A stretch of DNA of 64,000 nucleotides from Paralysiella testudinis (GTDB taxonomy: Bacteria; Pseudomonadota; Gammaproteobacteria; Burkholderiales; Neisseriaceae), in assembly GCF_016894345.1 (NCBI RefSeq), contig NZ_CP069798.1, positions 2,005,385 through 2,069,384 on the forward strand, read 5' to 3'. A program made the position numbers and the translations under genes. The notes under the pieces are model-generated. The model worked only from the letters and a program-made list of their open reading frames with translations, ran no database searches and was not told the DNA's origin. Below, piece by piece: positions 8,569-17,694 of this stretch (position 1 is its first letter; each line of letters begins with the position of its first letter).

Positions 8569-9083
8569 TCATTGGTAAGTAAATTGAATTAATGCAACTA
8601 GAGTTACGTACTGGTATAAATAAAGCGCAGCCTATATTACAAATTGAAGTTACGCACTCGTATATAAAGCAGTCATTTATAAATTATTTTGTTCAGGCTG
8701 CCTGAAACGCATAATCCGTGCAGCCATCCCCTTGGCGCAGCCGAACGGAACATGGTTTTGGCGAAAACAAGGGCGGTCCGGAGCGCAGCGACTAGCGCCC
8801 GCCGCCAAAAGCATGTGTAGTGAGGGAAGTTTGGCGCAGCCAAACCTGCAACCGGGGTCGCCTTTCTTTTGCTTACTTTGCTCGCCGTAGGTGCGCTTCG
8901 CGTGAGCGAAGCAAAGAAAAGTAAGTGGCCGCGCGGCCATGAAGCGCAAAGTAAAACGATGAGCAATGTCTTGTTTCAATTCACAGCTTGTTAATAAATT
9001 GCCGAATTAAGTTCGACAATGACAGCCTTACATTTCAGGCAGCCTTTGATAAACAAGTGTATAACTTCAGTTAAATTACCAAG
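8569..9083. other. non-coding block with small repeats
   Basis: I see no convincing gene in this 515-bp stretch. It holds two imperfect direct repeats (GAGTTACGTACTGGTATA at about 8601 and GAAGTTACGCACTCGTATA at about 8645), uptake sequences at about 8695 and 9035, and a GC-rich block (about 8710-8960) of small hairpins such as TTTGGC-GCA-GCCAAA. A minus-strand open frame of 100 codons spans the block, but its composition (Cys/Arg/Ala rich, no start signal) looks like repeat DNA rather than a gene. Confidence 0.5.
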
Positions 9084-9962
9084 CTACACCCCCAATATCC
9101 CCCGCAATGTATCCAAATAAAACAAGCAGCCAATCGCCATCAGCGCCAGCGCAATCCCGGCGGCATTAATGCTGTGGATTTTTTCTTTAAACACCAGCGC
9201 GCCCACCAGCGTGCCCAGTGTAATCACCCCCAGATTCATGCCCGCAAACACCAGTGTGGGATTGCTGCCGTAGGCTTGGTGGGCGCGGATGTAAAACAGG
9301 ATATTGGCGAAATTCAGGCAGCCCAGCAGCAGTCCGCCCAAAATACTGGCGGCGTTAAAGCGGGTTTTGCGCCACCACAGCCAGCCAAACATGCCCACAC
9401 CCGCCAGCACAAACGCCAGCAACAGCGTGGCCGAAAATGCCTGTCCGCTTTTGGATAGCTGCTTGAATAAAATATCAATCACGCCGTAGCCCGCCCACAC
9501 GCCCAGCAATAAAGCCGCGGCACCGGCGCTGTTATTATTGCCGCCTTTGCCACCGCCGTCTTTATACAACAGCGCCAGTAAGGCCATAAACGCCAAGGCA
9601 ATGCCCACCACTTTATTCACGCTTAAGGTTTCGCCAAACAGCAAAAACGCCGCCGCAATCGGCAAAAACAGCGATAAACGCTGCGCTGCATCCGATTTCA
9701 CAATTCCGGCCACCGCCACCGAGCGCCCCATAATCACAAACACACTGGGTAGCAATACTCCTAAAGCCAAAAACAGCGGCCAGCCCGATAATAAACTCTG
9801 CCATTGCCCCAAATCGGGGCGCAAAAAATACCCGCAACACAGCGCCGCCACCACATAATTCACCGCAATCGCCTGCTCAATCACAATACCGCGGCCACGC
9901 GCCACCTTCAGCAATACCGACACCGCCACACTGCATACAATACTGATAATTAAATAAAGCAT
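9084..9962 (-). CDS. EamA/DMT-superfamily transporter
   Basis: The 292-residue protein has about ten hydrophobic segments arranged as two homologous halves, the layout of EamA (drug/metabolite transporter) exporters in the inner membrane. The two half-repeats meet around residue 140, where a Gly/Asn-rich cytoplasmic loop (KDGGGKGGNNNSAG) lies. The family moves amino acids, purines or other metabolites, and the substrate here cannot be read. It lies downstream of putA on the same strand but behind a terminator, so it probably has its own promoter. Confidence 0.85.
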   Translation of the reverse strand: MLYLIISIVCSVAVSVLLKVARGRGIVIEQAIAVNYVVAALCCGYFLRPDLGQWQSLLSGWPLFLALGVLLPSVFVIMGRSVAVAGIVKSDAAQRLSLFLPIAAAFLLFGETLSVNKVVGIALAFMALLALLYKDGGGKGGNNNSAGAAALLLGVWAGYGVIDILFKQLSKSGQAFSATLLLAFVLAGVGMFGWLWWRKTRFNAASILGGLLLGCLNFANILFYIRAHQAYGSNPTLVFAGMNLGVITLGTLVGALVFKEKIHSINAAGIALALMAIGCLFYLDTLRGILGV

Positions 9963-9991
9963 AAAAATCCACTGATTGTGTCAATAAAAAC

Positions 9992-10022
9992 ACAGGCTGC
10001 CTGAAACTTTCAGGCAGCCTGT
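9992..10022 (-). terminator. putA terminator formed by inverted uptake sequences
   Basis: ACAGGCTGCCTGAA and its complement form a 14-base perfect stem with a 3-base loop. On the minus strand it is followed by GTTTTTATTG, 14 bases after the putA stop. Confidence 0.9.
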
Positions 10023-10036
10023 AATACCAGCAACGC

Positions 10037-13000
10037 TTACAGCTCCGACATCGCCATTAAGCTGGCATTGCCACCGGCGGCGGTGGTGTTGACGCTGTAG
10101 CTGATTTCGTTAAACAGGCGCAAGATGTCCACGCCTTCTGCGGCATCCCATAAATGCACAATCGGGCCTTGGCTGTCGGCCAGTTCGGCTTTCAGGTGCG
10201 GCGGCAGCGGATCCAGTTGCAGCACATGGCTGATGCCTTCGTGCAGCGGGTGCGGGCTGGCAGACAACCACGGGGTGAGGTGTTCGCGCCACAAAGCCAG
10301 CGGGTGGTCGGGGCGGATGTAGGCGTGAATACCGTTCGCGGCCAGCTCAATCAATGCGGCCACGGCGGCTTGCAAGTCGCCGCCGTAGAGCCACACTTTT
10401 TTGGGTGCGTGCCAGCTTAAGGTGTTGCGCTCGCCGGTGGGGCCGTCGAGCACCAATTCGGCGCCGCGCAAGGTATGTACTTTGCTGCGTCCGGCCACTT
10501 CAGCCAGCGCCACGCGCACATGGTGCTCAAACCCCATTTGGTCGATTACCTTGCCCAAGCGCGCCAGTGCGGCTTCGTCGGCATGGCCGGTGCGGCTGAG
10601 CACGGGCATACGCCAGTGGCGGCATTGCACCAGCCGCTGCAAATAGAAAGGGCCGCCCGCTTTGGGGCCGGTACCGGAGAGGCCGTGGCCGCCAAAGGGC
10701 TGCACGCCCACCACCGCGCCAACAATATTGCGGTTGACATACACATTGCCCGCTTGGATGCGGCTGCCGATGTGCGCCACGGTGCTGTCGATGCGGCTGT
10801 GGATGCCGTGGGTGAGCGCGTAGCCTTTGCTGTTGATTTGGTCGATGACCTTATCCAAATCGGCGGCGGCATAGCGCACCACATGCAGCACGGGGCCAAA
10901 TACTTCGCGCTTCAGCTCGCTTAAATTATTCAATTCCAGCAGCACCGGTGCTACAAAAGTGGCGGCTGCGGCGTTTTCAGGCAGCTTGATTTGGTGCACG
11001 CTGCGCGCGCCGCTTTGCACGCGCTCGATGTGTGCCAACAGGTTTTGCTGGGCTTCGGCATCAATCACGGGGCCGATGTCGGTGGCCAGCAGGCACGGGT
11101 CGCCCACGCGCAATTCGTCCATCGCGCCTTTAATCATGCTCAGCATATGTTCGGCAATATCGTCTTGTAAACACAGCACGCGCAAGGCCGAGCAGCGCTG
11201 GCCGGCGGAATCGAAAGCCGAATTGAGTACGTCGACACACACTTGCTCGGCCAAGGCGGTGCTGTCCACAATCATGGCGTTTTGGCCACCGGTTTCGGCA
11301 ATCAGCACCGGATTATCGTGGCGCTGGCCCAAGCTGCGGCTGATTAAACGCGCCACTTCGGTGGATCCGGTAAAAATCACGCCGTTGATGCGCTCGTCTT
11401 GCGTGAGCGCTGCGCCCACATCGCCCGCGCCCAAAATCAATTGCAGCGCCGCACGCGGCACGCCGGCTTGATGCAGCAGGCCGATGGCGTAATGCGCAAT
11501 CAGGCTCGTTTGCTCAGCGGGCTTGGCAATCACGGTATTGCCTGCCACCAAGGCCGCCACGGTTTGGCCGACAAAAATCGCCAAGGGGAAATTCCACGGG
11601 CTGATGGTGACCACCGTGCCCAACGGTTTGGCATCGGCAGCCAAGGTTTGCTCGGCTTCTTGGGCGTAGTAGCGGCAGAAATCCACGGCTTCGCGGATTT
11701 CGGCGCTGGCATTGGCCAAGGTTTTGCCCGCTTCGCGCAGCGCCAACATCATCAATACCGGTTGCTGCGCTTCCATTAAATCGGCAAAACGACGCAAACA
11801 GGCGGCGCGTTCGGCCACCGGCAGCGCCGCCCATTCGCCCTGCGCCGCCACCGCTGCGGCCACCACATCAGCCACCACAGCGGGCTGGCTAAACACCACT
11901 TCGCCAACCACATCGGCATGGTTGGCCGGGTTGTTAACCGCTTGTGCGGCGGCGGCCACATCGGCCACCGCCAATAAAGAGGCTGCCTGAAACGGCTGCG
12001 TGGCTGCGGCATTCATGCTTTGCTGCAATTGCTGCAATACCTGCTCATTGCTTAAATCCACGCCTTGCGAATTGAGCCGTTCTTTGCCGTAAAGCTGGCG
12101 CGGCAGCGGCAAAGCGGCGTGCATCCGCCCGCCATAGCCTGCCGCCACATCCAGCGGGCATTCGATTAGGTCTTCAATACTCACATTTTCGTCGACAATT
12201 TGGTTAACAAACGAGGAGTTGGCGCCGTTTTCGAGCAGGCGGCGCACCAAATAGGCCAGCAAGGTTTCGTGGGTGCCCACCGGCGCGTAAATGCGCACGC
12301 GGCGGCCTAAATTTTTGGCGCCCACCACTTGGTCGTAGAGGGTTTCGCCCATGCCGTGCAAACATTGGAATTCAAAATCCTTGTCTTGTCCCATTTGGTA
12401 AATCGCCGCCAAGGTGTAGGCGTTGTGGGTGGCAAATTGCGGGAACACCGCATCGGGCGCGGCCAGGAGTTTGCGTGCACAAGCCAGATAAGACACATCG
12501 GTGTGCGCCTTGCGGGTGTACACCGGGTAGCCGTCCATGCCGTCTACCTGCGCCCATTTCACTTCGCTGTCCCAATAAGCGCCTTTCACTAAGCGAATCA
12601 TCAGCTTTTGGCCGTGGCGGCGGGCGAGGTCGATCAGATAATCAATCACAAACGGGCAGCGTTTTTGGTAGCCCTGCACCACAAAACCGATGCCGTTAAA
12701 ACCGTGCAAATCGGCATCGGCCACCAAGGCTTCCATTAAATCAAGCGACAATTCCAAGCGGTTGGCCTCTTCGGCATCGATGTTCAAACCGATGTCGTAT
12801 TGTTTGGCCAGCATAAACAGGGCTTTTAAGCGCGGCAGCAGCTCGGCCATCACCCGCTCATGCTGGGCGCGGCTGTAGCGCGGGTGGATGGCCGACAATT
12901 TCACCGAAATGCCGTTGCCGTCGTACACGCCGCGCCCGGCACTTTGTTTGCCGATGGCGTGGATGGCATTAACATAATCTTGATAATAACGCTCGGCATC

Positions 13001-13636
13001 GGCTTGGGTCATCGCCGCTTCACCGAGCATATCGAATGAAAAGCGATAGCCCATGCCTTCGCGCTCGCGGCCATTGGCCAGCGCTTCGTCAATGGTTTGC
13101 CCGGTAACAAACTGTTTGCCGAGCAAGCGCATGGCGTAGTCCACACCTTTGCGGATCAAGGGCTCGCCGCCTTTGCCCAACATGCGGGTGAGCGCGGCGC
13201 CCAAATTTTGTTCATCGGTGGCGCTGGTGAGTTTGCCGGTAACCAGCAAGCCCCAAGCGGCGGCATTTACAAACAGCGACGGGCTGTGGTTGAGGTGTTT
13301 TTTCCAATTGCCGCCGGAGAGTTTGTCTTGAATCAGCTTGTTGCGGGTGGCCTTATCGGGAATGCGCAGCAAGGCCTCGGCCAAACACATTAGCGCCACG
13401 CCTTCTTCGCTGGAGAGGGAAAACTCATGCATCAATGCATCCACGCCCGACGATTTGCTGCGGTTTTGCCGCACTTGGCTTACTAAGCGGCGCGCCAGCT
13501 TTTCGGCTTCTTCTTTTTCCAACACCGTCATCTGCGCTTGTTGCAGCAAATCGGCCACCGCCTCGGCTTCATCGCGGCGGTAGGCGGCGGTGATGGCTTG
13601 GCGCAAGGCGCTGTGGTTGTGGGCAAAGGCAAACAT
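10037..13636 (-). CDS. putA: bifunctional proline dehydrogenase / L-glutamate gamma-semialdehyde dehydrogenase
   Basis: PutA oxidises proline to glutamate in two steps, FAD-dependent and then NAD-dependent, at the membrane face. The 1199-residue protein has a helical N-terminal arm (1-130), the proline dehydrogenase barrel (about 130-500, with RLVKGAYWD and YAPVGTHETLLAYLVRR), and the aldehyde dehydrogenase domain (about 540-1030, with PWNFPLAIF, FTGSTEVA and catalytic C815 in SAGQRCSALR). A C-terminal segment follows. The ribbon-helix-helix DNA-binding domain that makes E. coli PutA its own repressor is absent, so the enzyme should not autoregulate. An uptake sequence lies in the linker near 11985. 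Confidence 0.96.
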   Translation of the reverse strand: MFAFAHNHSALRQAITAAYRRDEAEAVADLLQQAQMTVLEKEEAEKLARRLVSQVRQNRSKSSGVDALMHEFSLSSEEGVALMCLAEALLRIPDKATRNKLIQDKLSGGNWKKHLNHSPSLFVNAAAWGLLVTGKLTSATDEQNLGAALTRMLGKGGEPLIRKGVDYAMRLLGKQFVTGQTIDEALANGREREGMGYRFSFDMLGEAAMTQADAERYYQDYVNAIHAIGKQSAGRGVYDGNGISVKLSAIHPRYSRAQHERVMAELLPRLKALFMLAKQYDIGLNIDAEEANRLELSLDLMEALVADADLHGFNGIGFVVQGYQKRCPFVIDYLIDLARRHGQKLMIRLVKGAYWDSEVKWAQVDGMDGYPVYTRKAHTDVSYLACARKLLAAPDAVFPQFATHNAYTLAAIYQMGQDKDFEFQCLHGMGETLYDQVVGAKNLGRRVRIYAPVGTHETLLAYLVRRLLENGANSSFVNQIVDENVSIEDLIECPLDVAAGYGGRMHAALPLPRQLYGKERLNSQGVDLSNEQVLQQLQQSMNAAATQPFQAASLLAVADVAAAAQAVNNPANHADVVGEVVFSQPAVVADVVAAAVAAQGEWAALPVAERAACLRRFADLMEAQQPVLMMLALREAGKTLANASAEIREAVDFCRYYAQEAEQTLAADAKPLGTVVTISPWNFPLAIFVGQTVAALVAGNTVIAKPAEQTSLIAHYAIGLLHQAGVPRAALQLILGAGDVGAALTQDERINGVIFTGSTEVARLISRSLGQRHDNPVLIAETGGQNAMIVDSTALAEQVCVDVLNSAFDSAGQRCSALRVLCLQDDIAEHMLSMIKGAMDELRVGDPCLLATDIGPVIDAEAQQNLLAHIERVQSGARSVHQIKLPENAAAATFVAPVLLELNNLSELKREVFGPVLHVVRYAAADLDKVIDQINSKGYALTHGIHSRIDSTVAHIGSRIQAGNVYVNRNIVGAVVGVQPFGGHGLSGTGPKAGGPFYLQRLVQCRHWRMPVLSRTGHADEAALARLGKVIDQMGFEHHVRVALAEVAGRSKVHTLRGAELVLDGPTGERNTLSWHAPKKVWLYGGDLQAAVAALIELAANGIHAYIRPDHPLALWREHLTPWLSASPHPLHEGISHVLQLDPLPPHLKAELADSQGPIVHLWDAAEGVDILRLFNEISYSVNTTAAGGNASLMAMSEL

Positions 13637-13710
13637 GTTTTACGCTCCAATAATCGCGAAATAAAAATAGCATTAGCCACGGCAGGCTAACGCAGCAAAA
13701 AAATCACGCC

Positions 13711-13740
13711 ATTATAGCGCTTCCATTGTGCGGGTTTACA
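13711..13740 (-). promoter_or_regulatory. possible putA promoter
   Basis: On the minus strand there is a perfect TATAAT (13711-13716). A weak -35 (TGTAAA) lies 18 bases upstream, at the edge of the neighbouring Correia-like element. The gap to the putA ATG is about 75 bases. Confidence 0.4.
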
Positions 13741-13838
13741 CCCATTTCAAAAAATAAGATAACAAGGCGGAGAGCCGCAGACAGTATGGATATACGGCAA
13801 GGCGAGCCAACGCAGTTAGGTTATTTTTTGGAATGGGT
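13740..13838. repeat. Correia-like element (TACCCATT-type ends)
   Basis: The 99-bp element runs from ACCCATTTCAAAAAATAAG to the inverted TTTTTTGGAATGGGT. Internal words AACAAGGCGGAGAGCCGC, AGACAGTA and AAGGCGAGCCAACGC are those of the short (about 105-bp) neisserial Correia element. The ends differ from the classical TATAGTGG type. Confidence 0.75.
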
Positions 13839-14318
13839 TTATCAGCTTTTTATGCTGCTTTGCGGCAAATGCAACGCCCATTTTTCAGGCAGCCTGAAAA
13901 AGCGCTGTGGCAACAAACGGCTGGTCGATTTATCCCCAGCTTATACCCGCTTTTGCCTGCGCAAAGCGGGGAAAACAACTGCGTTCGGAATACCGGTTTC
14001 ACCCGTGTCGATGATGTCTCATCACACCGGTTTCTGCCTGTTTTTTAAGCAATAGCAGTTTTCACTGCCGCCAGAACGGCTTAAGCGGCTTATCCCCAGC
14101 TTGTCCGCATGGCACTGCACCATGGCGGCGGATAACGCCGCGGCAATGCCTATTTTTTAAGCAGCCCTAATTTCCCATGCCTGCGCAAATAATTAAGCGC
14201 TTTGTCCACATATTATCCGCACACTTGCGCTGTATTTGGCGGGATAAGCTTGCCAGCATTTGAAATCAACGCAACAATAAGCCCTTTTCCGCCGCCGCTT
14301 GCCCGCGGCCATGCCATT
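13839..14318. other. 480-bp non-coding region with DnaA-box-like motifs
   Basis: There is no convincing gene here. The stretch contains several near-matches to the DnaA box TTATNCACA: TTATCCCCA at 13930 and 14090, TTGTCCGCA at 14101, TTGTCCACA at 14202, TTATCCGCA at 14213, plus reverse-strand TTATCC words near 14128 and 14240. An uptake sequence lies near 13888. The motifs may mark a replication or DnaA-responsive site ahead of nrdR, or may be chance. No dnaA gene is nearby. Confidence 0.4.
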
Positions 14319-14771
14319 ATGAAATGCCCGTTTTGCCAGCACGCCAATACTCAAGTTATCGACACGCGTTTAAGCGAAGAGCATAACTGCATCCGCCGTC
14401 GCCGTCGCTGTATGGCCTGCGATAAGCGCTTTAGCACCATGGAAAGCGTGGAAATGCGTATGCCGTTAATCATCAAACGCACCGGTGAAAAAGTACTGTT
14501 CGACCCGGCCAAACTGCACACCAGCCTTAACCGCGCCCTGCATAAGCGCCCCATCGACAGCGAAACCGTGGAAGACACCATCGCCGCCATCGAAAGCCGC
14601 CTGTATCATTTGGGCGTGAAAGAAATTTCCAGCCAGGCCATCGGCGAAATGATGCTCGACGAATTAGCCCTGCTTGACGAAGTGGCTTATGTGCGCTTTG
14701 CTTCGGTTTACAAAAGTTTTCACGATGTTTCCGAATTTACCCAACTCATTGCTTCTTTAAATAAAAAATAA
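14319..14771 (+). CDS. nrdR: transcriptional repressor NrdR
   Basis: NrdR senses (d)ATP and represses ribonucleotide reductase genes. The 150-residue protein has the N-terminal zinc ribbon (C3, C6, C31 and C34, with the basic run RRRRRC) and the ATP-cone domain at about 49-139. The frame is open upstream to 14202. MKCPFCQH at 14319 is the conserved family start, although no strong ribosome binding site precedes it. Confidence 0.95.
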   Translation: MKCPFCQHANTQVIDTRLSEEHNCIRRRRRCMACDKRFSTMESVEMRMPLIIKRTGEKVLFDPAKLHTSLNRALHKRPIDSETVEDTIAAIESRLYHLGVKEISSQAIGEMMLDELALLDEVAYVRFASVYKSFHDVSEFTQLIASLNKK

Positions 14772-14902
14772 TCCACAGCGTCTCAGCCAAGCGCACTTTC
14801 AGGCTGCCTGAAAAGGCATTGCCGCCACCGGGCGCGTGGGCAGCCAACGGCAAAATTGCTATACTGGCGCAATCTGTATTTTTTGTGAGAACGGACTTCC
14901 CC

Positions 14903-15484
14903 ATGTTCAAACCCGCGCTGCCCGCCATCGCCATTGCCGCACTGCTGGCACTGGCCGCTTGCTCCGATAAAAATGACACCTCTGTATCCCTGAGCGCCAG
15001 CGAAGCCGTTGCCGCCAGTACCGCCGCCCAGCCTGCCAGCGCCGAACAAACCCTAACCAGCAGCGATGGCAAAATCAGCATCACCACCGCCAACAGCCAG
15101 TTCACCGACCAACTGGCCAATGCGGCTCAATGGATGGGTGCCGACGCCCAATCCGGCTTGGTGCTGTTGCAGCGCGATGACAACAGCGGCATTACCTTAT
15201 CGGTAAGCAATTTGGGTGCGCCCAAAAAGAGTGCCGATGTTTATTTCAAGCAATTGGCTGAAACGCTGAAAGCCGACAGCACATTGCAAGACGTCAACAC
15301 CGGCGTCGCCACCGAAAACCGCATGAACTACCGCTTTGCGCATGAACAAGACGGCAGCACGCTGAACGAAAACTGCGTGGCCATCTACGAAGCCAGCGGC
15401 CTCTACATTGCCTGCGCCAGCAGCGACAGCGCCAGCCAACAACAATTGGCCGATGCCTTAAAAAGCATCAGCCTCAAGCCTTAA
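14903..15484 (+). CDS. hypothetical lipoprotein
   Basis: The 193-residue protein begins with a lipoprotein signal ending in the lipobox LALAAC (Cys about residue 20). A Ser/Ala-rich linker follows to about 52, then a folded domain to the end. Two cysteines in NENCVAIYEASGLYIACA could form a disulfide in the periplasm. I do not recognise a family. It lies 131 bp after nrdR and 17 bp before ribD on the same strand, so it may be cotranscribed with ribD. Confidence 0.75.
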   Translation: MFKPALPAIAIAALLALAACSDKNDTSVSLSASEAVAASTAAQPASAEQTLTSSDGKISITTANSQFTDQLANAAQWMGADAQSGLVLLQRDDNSGITLSVSNLGAPKKSADVYFKQLAETLKADSTLQDVNTGVATENRMNYRFAHEQDGSTLNENCVAIYEASGLYIACASSDSASQQQLADALKSISLKP

Positions 15485-15501
15485 TTTTAAGACCGAAATT
15501 G

Positions 15502-16608
15502 ATGACTGCCTTTAGCACCACCGACACCCGGCTGATGCAAACCGCCCTTGACCTCGCTTGGCAAGGGCGGTTTTCTACCAGCCCCAATCCGCGCGTGGGC
15601 TGCGTAATTGCCCACGGCGGCCAAATCGTGAGCGAAGGCTTTCATCTGCGCGCCGGCGAGCCGCACGCCGAAGTACATGCCTTGCGTCAAGCCGGTACCC
15701 ATGCCCAAGGTGCCACCGCCTACGTCACACTGGAGCCGTGCAGCCACACCGGCCGCACCGGCCCCTGCGCCCAAGCCTTGATTAACGCCGGTATCCGCCG
15801 CGTGGTGGCCGCCATGCAAGACCCCAACCCATTGGTGGGCGGCCAAGGCTTTGCTATGCTGCGTGCCGCCGGCATCGAAGTACAATCGGGCTTGCTGGAA
15901 ACCGAAGCACGCGCCCTAAACCGCGGTTTTTTGTCGCGCATCGAGCGTGACCGCCCGTTTGTGCGCCTGAAAGTGGCCGCCAGCCTTGACGGCAAAACGG
16001 CTCTCAGCGATGGCCGCAGCCAATGGATTACTGGTGCCGAAGCCCGGCACGATGTGCAAATCCTGCGCGCCGAAAGCTGCGCCGTACTCACCGGCATCGG
16101 CACCATTCTGGCCGACAACCCGCGGCTCAACGTGCGCGCCTTTGCTGCGCTACGCCAACCAACACGCATCGTATTAGACAGCCACGCCCGCACCCCGCCC
16201 GGCAGCCACATCATCCAAGACAGCGGCAGCCCCACTGTGCTGGTACACGCCAGCACCACCCGCCCCAAGCACACCGCACTGCCACCGCATGTATCGCACC
16301 TCAGCGCGCCTACTGATGCCGATGGCCGCATTCATCTGCCCGCCTTATTGCCCTTATTGGCCCAACAAGGCTATGGCGAAATTTTGGTGGAAGCGGGCGG
16401 CACCTTAAACAGCGCCTTCTTAGAGCAAGATTGGGTAGACGAAATCGTGCTTTACCAAGCCCCGAAAATCCTCGGCCATACCGGCCAAAGCGCCTTCAGG
16501 CTGCCTGAAAACCCGCAAGCCTTAAACGAAGCGGGCTGGCACAGCCATAGTGTCAGCCCATTGGGCAATGACATCAAATGGGTGCTCACACGCCTAAACA
16601 GACCCTAG
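15502..16608 (+). CDS. ribD: bifunctional riboflavin biosynthesis protein RibD
   Basis: RibD performs the second and third steps of riboflavin synthesis: deamination of the pyrimidine and NADPH-dependent reduction of the ribosyl chain. The 368-residue protein has an N-terminal deaminase domain with zinc ligands H55 (HAEVHAL), C80 and C89 (PCSHTGRTGPC) and proton-donor E57. The reductase domain starts near residue 150 (VRLKVAASLDGKTAL, WITGAEAR). I chose the ATG at 15502; the TTG just before it is in frame but less likely. An uptake sequence is read in frame as RLPE near residue 334. Confidence 0.95.
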   Translation: MTAFSTTDTRLMQTALDLAWQGRFSTSPNPRVGCVIAHGGQIVSEGFHLRAGEPHAEVHALRQAGTHAQGATAYVTLEPCSHTGRTGPCAQALINAGIRRVVAAMQDPNPLVGGQGFAMLRAAGIEVQSGLLETEARALNRGFLSRIERDRPFVRLKVAASLDGKTALSDGRSQWITGAEARHDVQILRAESCAVLTGIGTILADNPRLNVRAFAALRQPTRIVLDSHARTPPGSHIIQDSGSPTVLVHASTTRPKHTALPPHVSHLSAPTDADGRIHLPALLPLLAQQGYGEILVEAGGTLNSAFLEQDWVDEIVLYQAPKILGHTGQSAFRLPENPQALNEAGWHSHSVSPLGNDIKWVLTRLNRP

Positions 16609-16675
16609 ACTGGTCAAGGCAAAAACGCTATGATGCCCCAATGCTGTAGCGCAACATCATCCATAAGGCCAACCC

Positions 16676-17536
16676 ATGCGAATTCTACTCACCGGATCCA
16701 AAGGCCAAGTCGGCCAATGTTTTAAAGACAGGCTGCCTGAAGACTGGGAGCTGATTGCCACCGACTCCAAAACGCTGGACATCACCGATGCGGGCAATGT
16801 GCTCAATATGGTGAAAACCTTCGAGCCCGATGCCGTCATCAACACCGCCGCCTACACCCAAGTAGACAAAGCCGAAAGCAACGCCGCCAAAGCCTTTGCG
16901 GTAAACGCCAGCGGCACCCTAAATCTGGCGCGTGCCGCCAAAGCCGCCGGTGCCCGCTTTATCCATTTGTCTACCGACTATGTATTCGACGGCAGCCACA
17001 ACAGCCCCATCGCCGAAGACTGTCCGCCCAATCCGCTCAATGTTTACGGCCAATCCAAGCTGGCTGGCGAACTCTTGGCATTGGCCGAACACACCGACAC
17101 CTTGGTGCTACGCACCTCGTGGGTCTACAGCGAATACGGCCATAATTTTGTGAAGTCCATGCTCAAACTGGGGCAGGAAAAAAACCAAATCGACATGGTG
17201 GCTGACCAAACCGGCTGTCCCACTTATGCCGGTGATTTGGCGCAAATCATCATTGCAATATTGCAACACGCCGACATCTCGCGCGGCCTCTACCACTACA
17301 GCAGCGGCCATGCCTTGAGCTGGTGCGAATTTGCACGGCAAATTTTTGCCGTGGCGGGCGAACAAAATCCGCATTACCGCCAAGTAGCGGTTAAGGCCAT
17401 TCGCACCGCCGACTTGCCCACCCAAGCACTGCGCCCCGCCTACACCGTGCTCAACAGCCATGCCCTGCTGGCACGCCTGCCTTCGGCTCCGGAGCAAACG
17501 CCGCTGGTGCAGACCATTAAACGCCTGCTCGCGTAA
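16676..17536 (+). CDS. rfbD: dTDP-4-dehydrorhamnose reductase
   Basis: RfbD (RmlD) makes dTDP-L-rhamnose, the last step of activated rhamnose synthesis for surface polysaccharide. The 286-residue protein is an extended short-chain dehydrogenase. It has the Rossmann glycine motif LLTGSKGQVG at the N-terminus and the YxxxK pair Y124/K128 in VYGQSKLAGE. STDYVFDG precedes it. An uptake sequence inside the gene is read as DRLPEDW near residue 17-23. No rfbA, rfbB or rfbC is in the window, so the rest of the pathway is elsewhere. It lies just upstream of galE on the same strand but a terminator follows. Confidence 0.9.
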   Translation: MRILLTGSKGQVGQCFKDRLPEDWELIATDSKTLDITDAGNVLNMVKTFEPDAVINTAAYTQVDKAESNAAKAFAVNASGTLNLARAAKAAGARFIHLSTDYVFDGSHNSPIAEDCPPNPLNVYGQSKLAGELLALAEHTDTLVLRTSWVYSEYGHNFVKSMLKLGQEKNQIDMVADQTGCPTYAGDLAQIIIAILQHADISRGLYHYSSGHALSWCEFARQIFAVAGEQNPHYRQVAVKAIRTADLPTQALRPAYTVLNSHALLARLPSAPEQTPLVQTIKRLLA

Positions 17537-17547
17537 CAGGCGTTTAA
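17518..17547 (+). terminator. rfbD terminator overlapping the stop codon
   Basis: TTAAACGCCTG and CAGGCGTTTAA form an 11-base perfect stem with an 8-base loop. The 5' arm lies within the last codons of rfbD. Confidence 0.65.
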
Positions 17548-17694
17548 ACTAAAAATCAACCATGATGTGGTAAACCCGTTAAAGGCTGCCTGAAAATATT
17601 TAAATCCGTCATTGCCCATTTGATAGTGCAATCCATTTTTGCCTATTTTCAATAATGGATGCAGCAAAACCAAATCAAACAATAAGGAACTACC

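Noticed and set aside
8677..8979. 100-codon minus-strand gene
   Set aside because: It overlaps hairpin-rich repeat DNA, carries uptake words in its frame, and lacks a ribosome-binding site or known domain.
13930..14248. Calling this the chromosomal origin
   Set aside because: The boxes are imperfect, no dnaA, dnaN or AT-rich unwinding element is evident, and skew could not be computed. I list it only as a finding.
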